Below, piece after piece: positions 32,107 through 43,800 of a stretch of DNA of 64,000 bases. How positions within the stretch are numbered: the stretch's first letter is position 1; every line of letters starts with the position of its first letter. The position numbers were made by a program, and so were the translations under genes. Under the pieces are notes generated by a model. The model worked only from the letters and a program-made list of their open reading frames with translations. It was not told the origin of the DNA and did no database searches. The DNA comes from Xenoacremonium recifei (Eukaryota > Ascomycota > Sordariomycetes > Hypocreales > Nectriaceae): NCBI GenBank assembly GCA_012184525.1, contig WOFQ01000005.1, forward strand, positions 1,054,001-1,118,000, in the 5' to 3' direction.

Positions 32107-34032
32107 TCAGATAGCCCGCTGCATACCACACCAATCCCATGCCTTTGCCTTGCCGGGTTCCGGCTGCGGCATACGCCCATACGACTCTACCTTTGGCGCC
32201 GGATTCTCAAAAGACCAGTAATCTGTGACGCCAAAGAACTCTTTTAGAATTCCTTTCCGGATAGCCTTCCCAGATACTGTCCGGGGCACCTGCTCTTCGG
32301 GGTCCAGCTTGCGAAGAAGCCCAGGAAGCATGTAAGCCGGCAGCTGCTCCAACAGGTCGGAACGGATCCGCGTCAGGGATATGTCGGATTCTGCCGAGAA
32401 GTCCGATCTCAGACGCACTACCATCCCACAGATCTCGTTGGCTTCGTGATCTGGGACGCCGACGACGTAGGCCTCTGAGATGTATGGTAGGCTCATCAAA
32501 GAGCTCTCCACGCGGAGGCAAGGGATGCGATAGCTGTTGAAGAATACGTCTGAGATATCATCGTTAGCAAGAACTGGTGTTTAAAGCGATGGGATATCAC
32601 TGCTTACAGTCCGTAGTGGCCCGACCCATGAAAATGTACTCGCCCTCCACAAGCTCAGCCAGATCTCCGGTCCTAAAGTACCCAAGCTCATCAAAAGCTG
32701 CACTCGTCGCATCTTCCTTACCAACGTAGCTATAAAAAGCCTCGTTAGCTCTGAAAAGCACCCATAATGAGATCATTACGTACTGTGTCAACATCCACGG
32801 ACTTTTGACGAGAAGCTCTCCCCGATCTCCTTCAGATAGCTTGACCTTTATGCCCGTGTAAGGCCGACCAATCGAATACTGAACATTCTCATGAGCATTG
32901 ACTCACAAGATAATTGCGCGGAGGTCAACTGTACCGTGGTGTTTGAACCGATACTGGTCTGCAATGCCGCTCCTCCCAACTCAGTCGACCCGTAAACATT
33001 CTGGAACGGCAATCCCGTGAGGCTCGTCCAAAAGTCCAGTATTGCCGGCGCAATCATGGCACTGCAGGATCGAATTTGGGATAAGTTCTTGAAGCTTTCG
33101 ACATATCTATGTCGCTCTTCTTCGGATAGCGTAGCGATATGTTCGTTATAGTGGTCCTTCATCGTCCGCAGGAGGTTGGGAGTGAACAGAATGTCGGTAA
33201 TCCTGTGCCCCTTCACAATCTCCCAAACATCGCCAGCGCCAGCCATCTCTTTGGTCACATGCAATTTAGTTCCTGTTATAACCGCTTTGATCAGAGTCTC
33301 AGCGCCACCGATCCAATGCGCAGGGCGATAGTTGATGCTCCCGCTTCTGGGGTCGGCCATGTGTTGAAAGGCAGAGCATTCCCTAGGCAGGACTGCGCCC
33401 TTGGGACGACCAGTTGTACCGGACGTGAATAAGATCATCCCAGGGCCCCTTGGATCTAATATTGTTGTTTCATCGATCCCGACGCTGGCGCAATTGATAT
33501 CGTTGGTATCTGAAATGATCGGGAGTGCCGTGATGTGCTGGTCTCGTGCTTCGCCGATGTACGTAGCTATCGAGTTCGCTTGTTCCATTCTTCCCTTGCC
33601 AAAAAGCAAACATGCTGATGTTGTTATGGACAAGTAATGGCCTGCCTCCTCTGGCAGAATCCCAGATCCTCGTATTCGTTAGCCTTCCTTACAGCGCAAA
33701 GTTTCAAGGCTCATACCGAGCGGAACGCATGCCCCTCCTAGAGCTCGAATTGCGAAGAAAGCAACGAGGAACTCATAGCCACTGATTGTAAGAACAGAGA
33801 TGTATGGAGTCTTCTCGTTGAGCATGCCATTGGCCGCGAGGAGAGACGAGGGCAAGCTCTGCTTTATGAGATTGCGCATTTGCAGGATGTCTCCGAGCAG
33901 TTCGCCGTATGTTTTCTCGAAACCGCTGGCATCGTAGACTATCGGACCAACGTGTGACGTTGACTGTGCTGCTTGAAGTAACTTGACCAAAATAGGGTCA
34001 CTTGGAAACCTCTGTTCCGGGGTAGTCGCCAT
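32107..34032 (-). CDS. acyl-CoA synthetase-like AMP-binding (ANL) enzyme
   Basis: Five exons: 34032-33717, 33668-32935, 32878-32784, 32729-32608 and 32549-32107, giving 569 aa. Introns are 48, 56, 54 and 58 bp, most with a GCTAACGA branch site. I start at MATTPEQRFPSDP; the frame is open further up but without ATG. Adenylation motifs are A3 LFTSGTTGRPKGAVLPR (about 195-211), A5 NVYGSTELGG, A7 YFRTGDLAEL and the C-terminal A10 VPRTVSGKAIRKGILKEFF, whose lysine completes adenylation. The enzyme should activate a carboxylic acid as acyl-AMP and transfer it to CoA; no carrier-protein domain is present. Second exon end is the least certain: donor GTACAG was chosen because it alone keeps the frame into SIGRPYTGIKVKL. 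The substrate is unknown. Same strand as the CGS-like enzyme, 556 bp apart. Confidence 0.8.
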
Positions 34033-34299
34033 TTTGGGACGCAAGTTGGCTTCAGGTCTAATTCAAATCTCATTGCAATTTATCTATCGGGCGCATCTAC
34101 TTATATCACTGTTCGCTAAAAATGCCATCTTGTTGTCGTAGGACATGTGCCTGGAGCTCCTGAGACGCAAGGGGAATACTATGCAATGCCGATGATCTTG
34201 CACCACCATTCACGACATAATTCCGTAATCGAGCGCTGAAAATCAACAACTAAAGCCTCGACGATCCAAACCCCCGCAAGCCACCGTTTCTCGGCTCAG

Positions 34300-34611
34300 G
34301 CGCGACTTCGCAGACGTGGCGATGAGTTATTCGATCTGACGTTTTCGTACGGCCGGCTGCCGTGGGACTATTTGTCTGAGCGTACGCATGTCTCAGTTGG
34401 AACATGGCGGCTGTGGAAAGAGATCGACGATGCCGTCAGCTCAATCAAAGCTGAGCGATCCACGAAAGGAATAGATTATAATGCATTTGTTGGCGTGTGT
34501 ACTGTTGAGAGCGTAACCGCCTCCTTGGTAGCTTCTTCTCTAGTAGTCGCAGGAACCTTTCCCAGTCTTCTCCTCAACCAGGAAAGGACAGGGCCCCAGA
34601 GCATTGGGTAG
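34300..34611 (+). pseudogene. coding-like fragment of unknown protein
   Basis: The plus strand reads ARLRRRGDELFDLTFSYGRL then PWDYLSERTHVSVGTWRLWK and ends GPQSIG. Composition looks coded but no start, partner exon or family could be found. It probably belongs to the relic tract that follows. Confidence 0.25.
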
Positions 34612-35106
34612 GCTCTTTGACATTGAGCTCTGTCAGATGGGAACCTGGCACTGGCGCTGCGACTTTCGCCGAGCCACGACGAGCCCCGCGCGGTTCTTGA
34701 GACGGACCTTCGATCGAGAAATATTGTCGATGCGCCTCAACTGGAATAAGCTCTATCGCAGCTCTAGGCTCTAGGAAAGAATAGAAGCTCCGCCAAAACG
34801 CGAGTACTGACGCTGCGACGTCCGCCGAGCCAGATGAAAGTATGGAGTTCGAAGTTTGCGCAAGACCGAGCTCGTCGTATAGAGACATTGGCTTTATCGG
34901 AGCATCTGGTGAAATGGGAGAAACCTGGTGATCGGTTTGAGCTGACTGCAGCTTACAGCTCGGCCCAAGTCCTCAGACACCAAGTACAGAATGAAGCCAC
35001 GTCGCTGCGCATGCTAGTCAACACCAGTCAACACCATTGGTATTGCCTACGAACCCGCGCAGGCGCCTTGAAATCTTGAGACTTCCTCTTCATCCTCTTC
35101 TCTCTA

Positions 35107-35400
35107 GCCTTGGCAGCTCTGTCAAAACCGTTCCCAGACATCGTCGACCTTCAACGCCTGCGTTCTTCCAAGAGCAGCTTCCTCTTTCGCAGCTTCGCCT
35201 CCGAGACCGACCATCGATGATGGGATCGCGCCTTTTTCAACCAGCGATTTAAGTATCTCAGTGTGGCCTGCCCGTGCGGCCTCTATCAACGCGGTCTTGT
35301 TTGGGCCGATGAGATTTAAATTAGTGGGTTGAGTACACGATGTCGAAGTTTCTGCCAGCGGCGCGCAAGTGACGGAGCACTCTGAATAACCGTTGCGTCA
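35107..35400 (-). pseudogene. ankyrin-repeat fragment
   Basis: The minus strand reads NLNLIGPNKTALIEAARAGH then TEILKSLVEKGAIPSSMVG and ends VDDVWERF at a stop near 35106. NKTALIEAARAGHTEILKSLVEKGA is a textbook ankyrin helix pair. Upstream the frame is broken (TGA after NEH at about 35393). This is the C-terminus of a decayed ankyrin gene; a hydrophobic segment (VASIGLAIILCVYACYGY, about 35810-35870) may belong to the same relic. Confidence 0.5.
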
Positions 35401-36698
35401 ATGTTCGTTTCTGTTGAGTGTCGAAGAAAACACAGCAGAGTGAGGTAATGTATTAATTGATAATCGATTTGAGGCACTCAACGAGCCAGCAAGTTCCAAT
35501 TCTGTGTCGCAATCATCACGCGTTTGGCGATCTTCCGACATGGTGTCGAAGACCATGCGGACTACTTCCGCTAGGCACCATTGCATTTGCATGCGCCCGC
35601 CCCTCCAGTCACGAGTGCGCGCTGAAAGACCAGGTCGTGCTCACACATGCGCGCGACATACTAATTTGTCTAGTGACTGGTGGAAGAATTGGGGATTCGC
35701 CTCCATAGTCGCTTCCCCGAACAGGACCACGCGAGTGACAGCCGCGAGGCTCAGTTCGATTTGCATAGCCCGAGTATTCCAGTCGATAGGAGTGAGCTGC
35801 GAAATTAGGGTTATAGCCGTAGCATGCATAGACACAGAGGATGATGGCGAGCCCAATGCTAGCAACCATCAGAAGCGCCACTAGGGCCGTTCTCCAAGCT
35901 CTGGCTTATTACAAACCTAACCAATTAGTCTTCTGACCGGCTTGGGGTATTCCTGGTAATGGCTCATCTGGGAGATATGGGCAGTGTTTCTGAGACATTT
36001 CGGATCTGTTCCAGGATCCCTAAGTAGTCGAGAGATGCGGTGCGGCGTGGGGCGCAGGTTGTACCGTTGTCGAAGGATAGGTCATGAATAGCAGGAAGCC
36101 GGCGATGAAGCGCTTTCGCCGCATCATTTGCATATACGCATATTGTCGGCGGAATGAATATTTGCGTCAGTGAGCCTCACTACACCTTCTGATTGACTGA
36201 GGCAGGTGTATGTTCTTCCTTAGGCAAGTTTGACACGGTCGCGTGGCCCGTCATCGGTATCACCAGCGCCTGCTGCCTTATCGAGCGATTATCCTTCAGC
36301 CCATCGTGCTGTAGGGCGCGGAGGAGGCATAATAGAGAGGGAAAGGGTGATTCGCAGATAGGCGAGGCAGTAACGTGTGCGAGGCGGCGCAAAATCGGTG
36401 GTGAGGTGGATATTCCTCTCCTCGGCGCACTGGAGGAGGAGGGTCTCAATCTCAAGTGTGACTGCGCCCACTATAAGATTGTGATCCAGCCCAGCCGATC
36501 ACGGTATGAGAGGGAGATATCTTCTCTTCAGTTCTGAGCCACCATAACCTCCTGCCATTCCTGTCCACCGCGTTCACATTGATAAGCTTGTAGCCCAACA
36601 ACCTCTCAACCACCCGATGATGCTCCCACGAGCCGCCTTCATCAACTTGGCCGCCAAGCCGAGACAGCAAAAAGTCGGCACAATAGCCGACCCTGAGA
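35401..36698. other. relic tract between fragments
   Basis: No intact gene. Minus-strand coding-like pieces appear at about 35950-36120 (DNGTTCAPRRTASLDYLGIL) and 36290-36455 (EIETLLLQCAEERNIHLTTD), separated by stops. They could be remains of one gene running from 37055 to 35107 but could not be joined. Confidence 0.3.
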
Positions 36699-37055
36699 TC
36701 AGTCGAAGACATCTCGATATCCTGGAATGATACCCTGGTTCTCTGCCTCGAGAACAAAAATGAGTGCCAACAGGCGCGTACCTTTTCCTCCTTTGACGAT
36801 CTCTTGGAGCATGATACCGTCGGGTGCCCATAGGTCCCGTAGATCACGACCGTCGCATATCCATGCTTTGGCCAGCATCTCAATAGCCCTGAGGGTAGGC
36901 CTGCCCAGATTGGCGTATTCATATTGGGAAGGATTTAAACGCCTGTGAATGCTAAAGGCCTCTGGGGCCCAGCTCTCCAGGACCTTGCAAGTCTCGGACA
37001 AGGTCTTGATATCTCGCCAGTCATCGAGGTAGCGCTCCTGTGGGCCATATGCCAT
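36699..37055 (-). pseudogene. N-terminal part of an unknown gene, probably decayed
   Basis: The frame opens with ATG at 37055 and reads MAYGPQERYLDDWRDIKTLS, then VLESWAPEAFSIHRRLNPSQ, then AKAWICDGRDLRDLWAPDG and ends at PGYRDVFD. It is 118 codons with good coding character. Beyond it a second frame (MSSTDLRVGYCADFLLSRLG, INVNAVDRNGRRLWWL) resembles ankyrin-type sequence. No intron joins them convincingly. It may be the 5' part of the decayed ankyrin gene whose tail is at 35107-35400. Confidence 0.35.
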
Positions 37056-37252
37056 TCATAATTCGTTGCCTGAGGATGAGGTTCAATCTTGGCCGCTGCG
37101 ACATTGAGAATGTGTCTCTGGGCTCAGTTGATTGAGTGTTAAAATCCGTCGTTCGTAAGTTTTCGATCGTGCCTCGGGGCTTCCGGTGGCTCGTTGATCA
37201 TGAAGCCTCGTTTACGCGAAAGCCCTGACTTCTGCACCCAAGTGCGAACTGT

Positions 37253-37807
37253 TCAGTGGTCGATCTCGATGTCCTTTATCGAATTGTAGTGGACCAAGTG
37301 ATTTTTATCACGATCAAAATGCACCAGGGTCCAATGGAGTTTCTGATGGTGGACGAAGAGCAAGTGCTGGGGAAGTTTCGTCCATAGGCTGGTTGGAGCA
37401 TGAACGAGGGACGATGTCCTTCTTGCGACCGAATGGCAAAACAGTCGGGTATCAAAGCCCCGGCTAAGATGGATTGTTCCTTCGCGAAGTTCTTGGAGAC
37501 GATTTCGTAAATCGCCGAGCGGCTCGTGCGACGGCTCTTTCAACTGCTCCTCAAGGCCGCCAATTCGTGTCTCGTGCTCTCTCACATTGGCATTCTGAGA
37601 GCGATAGTCTGCTCCCAACTTCTCAAATCTTGCCTTCAGAGTGCGAAATGCCTTTTCAAGGTTCTCCTTGGACGATTTGAGATCGCGTTTCAACTTGAGC
37701 ACCTGGTCTATGTTCCACCGTCGCTTCGTCGTACTCGTTGTTATTGTCAATAAACTTGGCTCGGAGAGCCCTTCCGTGCAGTGTTGCTCGTAGGAAATGG
37801 ACTTCAA
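37253..37807 (-). pseudogene. coiled coil plus Ulp1/C48-protease-like fragment
   Basis: The open frame has no ATG at its head (first codon TTG) and ends at IEIDH. About residues 35-115 form a coiled coil (RDLKSSKENLEKAFRTLKAR, RIGGLEEQLKEP). The end reads QHLLFVHHQKLHWTLVHFDR then NHLVHYNSI, which is the pattern around the catalytic His and Asp of Ulp1-type cysteine proteases (HWxLxxxD...hYDS). The part that should carry the catalytic Gln and Cys is missing, so the domain is incomplete. Such proteins are often multicopy in fungi. Whether it belongs to a larger gene to the right could not be shown. Confidence 0.45.
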
Positions 37808-40800
37808 CTCTCACCGAAGGCCCGTATCGCCCACAACATCAGTATCATTGCAGTATCTCGCGCCCTCTTCGATTGCCCGTGCTAGATGAAGCTACTATGA
37901 TTATTAAGTGAGTCAAGTGGCCTGTATACTACTCCTCAGCTGGAATGTCTCAGGTTATATGATACAAGGGATTATCCAGCGGCTGGCAATATCTCTTACA
38001 GCATGAGCTGTAACGAAACTTACCTTCTCCGGGTTGGCGAAGAAAAATCGAACCAATAATGAGGACCTCGTGATAGTTCGCGCCGAAGTCCATCTTATTC
38101 CATGGAACTCTCAATCTTGGATACCTTGAACAACTTTGACCGAACTGTTCTCGCCTATAAAAGAATTCTCCGTGGCGATAGGGCGATAGTTTGACAGGCA
38201 CAATTATACCAAATAGCAATAACACCCTGCTCGGGCAAGAGTGCCATTCGTCCAAGGCATCTCGGTAGTCTTCCAGCAGGGAAAAGTTCCGAAGCCGAGA
38301 AATCTTTTTTATGTCCATCCAAAACCTTGTTGATCTGCGAGCAATCCGCTCCGGAGCCATAGTTGAGAACTTGACGGTCCCAGACGAGTCTCTGGATGAC
38401 TTCAAGTACATCCTGCAGCCGTTGTGAGCGAACTTGGACCTGCTCGTGGTCGCGACGATTCAATCCATTCCTGTATGTGCCCCCAAAAAGTTGCAGACCT
38501 GTTGTTCTCGTAGGTGCTTAGCAAACCAGTATAGAATATCTAATAGAATTTCTGATAGGGCTGTCTGCAGCTTGACAAAGTCCTTATCCTTATACTTTGA
38601 TGGTTTTGCAGTAAGTACATAGTTTTTCTACCAACTTCATGACGGCGAGGGCTCGGCTGGCCAAGTCGGGTGGTTTCAAATGGGTTGGCGATTTTGTGAT
38701 TCAGTGGTTGTCTGAAGTTAGAACAAGGAGGCTCGTGGATCCTTTCTTATACTTCTCATGTCGGACTCTTCTACCGTTCCCGCACCACGTGATCTGATCA
38801 TTCTGACTAGCGATGTCAGAGAGCCCTCGCAACAGAGCATTATGGCAGTTCAAGAGCTTGCATAGATGCACTAGCAATGCGGGCATGGCTCTCCTCGGCC
38901 ACGATAATTCGTTGACACCAAGTGTACCGTTTCTTCCGCGATGATATTACGTTCTTCCAAAAAAGAAGGTACGTCGCGCCGTATGAGATATCAAGTTGCG
39001 CAAGGAACTTGAGAGGGGGGATAATAATTGTCGCATGGAGCAGCGAAGCGGCCTTTTGGGTCTATCGGACAGAAAGTCCACCACGCCATGAATGAATTGG
39101 AATCTGTCTTGGTCAACGGATGGAGGATAGGATACACGGAAACAGAGGACTTACGACCCAATTCGCTCGATGAGCTCGTCCAGAATGTGATTGTGGTGGC
39201 TTATCCAACTTGCAAGGCGCCTAGCCTCCGAGAGCGCACCCTCGAGATGCATGCGCATTTCTCTGGCAGATAGGGTAGAATCAATCGTAGGGTCAATGCT
39301 TGTTCGGCGGCTGGATCTCCCACAAATTGCGACTTTTGACGTGCTATAGCCAATAAGCGAAGTTGCTTGTACTTCAGTATGGTGGTAAGAGCCTTGAGGA
39401 TCTCTGTTCGTTGGATTAGCTCACTTGGCACTCTGTCGTCGACCTCGCCGCCAGGGCCACACGTAGTCCATCGATGATGATGTAGACTTCGTTGAACAGT
39501 CCGATGACTCAAAGTAAGAGCGATAGTAGGTTTCCAATTTCATCGCTCATTTCACCTCCATATCCTGCCGACCTCTGTAAATAGAAGTTAACCAGGCAAT
39601 GGCAATGGCAGTACTGGAGGCTCTGCCTAGCCCACCCGTAATGACGAAATTGTTCGTCTCCCCAAGCACGGTAGACGACAGTACTTCTGCTTCCAACGAT
39701 ATGGGCTGGGGAAGAATCACTTAACAGTAGTAGGCCCGTCTCAGTTATCCAGCAGCTCCTCGCGTAGACCTGAACTGAATCGCCAAGTGATTTGCCAGCC
39801 TGTCGGCACACAACGACAGCAGTGAGTAGGGGTCCTTCGTTGTATCTCGGGAGTGGCGGTCTTTCGCTGTATCTCGGCTCAACTCCAGCTAAGTTGCAGC
39901 AAAAAGTTATAATAGCTTGAGGCATGGGCAGGCCTTTTATTTAGCCACAAGAGGGAAGCCGTGGACTTCCTCTTGTCCCTGCCCTCCCGGCGCGAGTGTT
40001 GGACCATCTCGCTGACTCGAGGACACCAACAGAGGCTGTGCTTTAATGTCCTCTTCCACCAAACAGTCCGGTCGAGCTGGCCTAGTAGATCATGTGAGGT
40101 CTGGATTAGGAGTATGAATGACCGCGGCTTGCTGATTACGGATTTGAAAGCCCGATGTGCCTACAGCAAGCGTTATATATATATATATATGGGTGTGCTT
40201 GTTTACCACAGCAGTAAAGTGCTGACGCTGGGTCGACACTGAAGTTCAAAACTTCTGTTTGCCCCGAGATCAAGTTTGTTGTAGCTAGACAGGATCTGCG
40301 AAGGACCCCGAGCACTCTTCTCCGTGAGCGACCGACGACGGCGAGTGCATCGGTAACTTCAATGAGAGCGCAAAGAAAAGCCACAGCGAGTCGTGCCAAT
40401 CATCCGTGGTTAGTGCCCCCTCTTTGCAGACAATAATCGTGTCGAGACCGGGGAAGCCAAGACATGCTCAGGCTGTGGCGGGTAGACAGTGATTGCCGGA
40501 AATTCGTCATCACCAAGGTCCCGACCTTAATAGTCTCTGCCTGCACTTCAATCGGCACAGCGGAAAGGGGGAACATCTTCGCGGGTTTTCAAGGTACCCT
40601 TGGAGAAGATCTGGAGCTGCTACTGAGTGCTGCTTTGCGAATACGGTCATAACAGACAGACGTGTCTTGAAGCGGCTCATGCAAAGGCTCCAGTGTGCGA
40701 TGTTGCTCGCAGCAGCTCGTATTGCCTTACAGATTCTTGTCCAAGTCCAAGGAGGTTGACTCCGGATCCTCGATCATTTCGAGTTGATGAAGTTATCGCT

Positions 40801-43800
40801 GAAAAGTATTCGAAGAGAAGACGGGCATTACGATATAGCTCCTCAGGTGAAGCTCTCCAGCACTTTGTGATGATTGCACGGCATACCCACTCATTATAAG
40901 AGAGGCCGTTCAGTACACCATTTGAGGGTGTCGTGATGACCAGCTGCCGCCACGATCCAATCGCCCATATCCCCCAAGCGGTTGTAAATCACAGCTAGGA
41001 GCCTGCACTCGAGCTCTTTTTCTTCGTTTGTGTGGACATGGGCGCGAGTCAGAATCGTGTCGAAGCATAAGAAGCCGGTTCGCGTTCTCGTGTAGCAGCG
41101 CCACAACCCACCCCCGCCACGCAATCAATGCAGTGTCCGCGACGGTCCCAGGTGCTTTTGAGCCCTTAAAGAAAAAGAGGCACAATAAGTCGATCGGATG
41201 GATTGTGGCGGAGGGATTGATTCGTGGTGTGAAGGTTATTCTACCCAGTCGACTGGCACTCTTTCATCGGCGTCCCTCACGCCATCATCGAAGAACCTCT
41301 CCATGTCATCACAGATTTGCCAACGTAGTGAACTGACTCTGTGTACTTTCAAGCAAATTGGCAGAAACACGGAAGAAGATGCAGAAAGCAGCCCAGTTTT
41401 TACGGGCCATCGCCCGAGACTGCTGGGCTCGTAGCAGTATGTGCGTCGAGCCCAGGAGACGCCATTGATGTCCAATATTCGGCCAATGAGAAGAGAGAGA
41501 TGGCTCGGCGGGTTCGTCGAAGGCATCTCGGACTGATGAAGAGAGGATTGAAGGACGTGGCGAGAGAATCCATGATATCAGTCGAGGCGCTGAAGGGATC
41601 CGTGTCGCTTACCGCAGTAGAAGGGATAAGCAGCCCACCACCAAAGAAAGTGGTTCTGTTTTATGGCCATTATGGTATCTTGCGTAGGCACACGGCAAGG
41701 CCATACATTGTAACAGAGAAGTGATAGTGAATTGCGGACTAAACAGGCGGGTGTCCCCTTTGTTTGGCAACAGCGCCATTGCCCCCCTCAAAGACATCAC
41801 CTGCAAGCCAGTGGTTGTTTTCCAGCCGAGCCAAGGTCTTGTCGATGCCAGAGGAACACTCATCAGGCGGCTTCTTCGCGATCCGAAGCCAAGCCTTTTC
41901 ACCATTAGGACAATTGATCCATTTTGAAGAATTAGTAGCCTCCTATTGCTGTCTCAGTCTCTGTTTAGCCATAATGACAGTCCCATTTCATACATCAATA
42001 CAGGAGTCCACTGTGATATCTTGCGAGTAGGGAGGGAGGCGTATATAGAGAACGAGAACTCCTTTCAGTCTTGGGTTTACGATGCCGATAAACCCAGGAC
42101 TGCTCGTGTCAGACATGCTTGAGGTGAAGGCGCTATGAATACGCCATCTGCAACCGTGAGCTCATCAAGCTGCCCTGCGCACACTCAGGATCTGGGATGT
42201 CCTTTTCTGTCACGGTCTAGGACTCTCATAATCTCCAAAAGCCATCTCAGCTGGTGGGTGCCAGCTACAACCCAGAGAGGCATCCTGCAGAAGCAAGCTC
42301 CCCAATGGTTAATTTTTTCCAGGGGTTCAAATACCAAGCATAGTACCGAATATCCTCTAGGACGGAGAAAGGCTCGGTTCAATTGCTTTGCACTATTGGG
42401 TATAACCGAGTACCGGCCACAAGTGCAATCGGCAAGAGTCGCGAAATCTCAACCTCAAGATACCAATATTGAGTTTTGGGTGCGCGGCATTTTGTGTCCT
42501 TGACCAGCATGATCTGGGTAAAGAGCCATTGAAGAAAACGAGAGTATGCCAGAAAGATTCGTAAATCTCACACTGAATCACCCTCTTCTCACTCGCCCAA
42601 GGATCATTTCGATACCTCGCACGCTGGCTTTTAGTGAATCATCTGTTCCCGCAGACAGTTGAAAGCCGATCGCAGGTCGCGGAACACAGTTTCTGTTGCA
42701 GGAGGCTTTCGCAAACAGAGTATACCACTCTTTGCCGAACCAAAGGGCATGGATGGTGTCGTATTGTTGTCTCCTGCTATCGGTCATCGATGAGATCCGC
42801 AGAACCCGTGGTCTTTCGGTTGATTGGAAACAGCACCGCTCGACTTGCCAACCCCTCAAGTTGTCGAGTGCAGCCGGGTCATTGCAGAAGCCCAGGGCCG
42901 AAGTAGTTTGTGAACACATGATGTAAAGCTGGCCTCCGGACAGGGGTACCGATCGCGAGTCCTAGCGTTCATCGGCTTGTGACGAGCAAGTGCGGTCACG
43001 AATTCCTTCGCAATCTGCCGAGGAGCACCGGACGCCATGCTGGGTTGATCTCCTGAATTGAACCAACAGGGCCAAGGGGATCACGGGTTCTGGCACTCGA
43101 CGAGAAGATCTGAGAGGCGTTCATCGTAGGTTTAGAGCATTGGAACTCTTTTCGACAGGTCTGTGAAGAAGACAGGAAAAGAATGACATATCAAACCCAT
43201 CCATGTTGCATCTTCCCTCATACGCCTAAGACGCAGAACTCCACAGGCTTGAAGCAAAGTCAATTTGCTGCAAGGCTGAATAGATCTGACATCATTGGCA
43301 GGAAGAGTCGGTCGGTTTTGGAAGGCCTCCCTGTCAGCCTCGATCTGTCCGAAGGCGTTCCAGATAAGTAACGTCTCCGAGCGTTGGCTAAGTGTCCCAT
43401 TGTCCAGTGTCCCACACTTGGAGCGGGCACCGAGTTGAAGATGAACAGCAGCCCCCATGCCCGGCATTCTTCTCGAGATGGTGGATGAAAAAATCCCGAA
43501 CTTTGTCGATGGAGCCGTCCATTGGCACAGTTCGTCCAACCATAGGGGTCCCAATGACCATGAGAGAGTCAACCCCGCAATTGGTGCTAGATACTATGTG
43601 ATGAAAACACGGCCAAGTCTGAGTCCAAGAATATTTTGGCAAGTGCCGGGTGGACTTCCGAATTGAATACTTGTCCCCGACCCAGGGATTTGTCCAGTCT
43701 GTGTAGCTACCGCCACAAGAACGAGTCGGCGAAGGGTCTTCAACTTGAGAGTCGTGCGGACCTGAGATAGGCCGTGCCTGAAGCCCATGGACAGTGGCTT

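Noticed and set aside
29738..34032. Secondary-metabolite gene cluster
   Set aside because: No polyketide or peptide synthase, terpene synthase, tailoring oxygenase set or cluster regulator is present next to the two enzymes.
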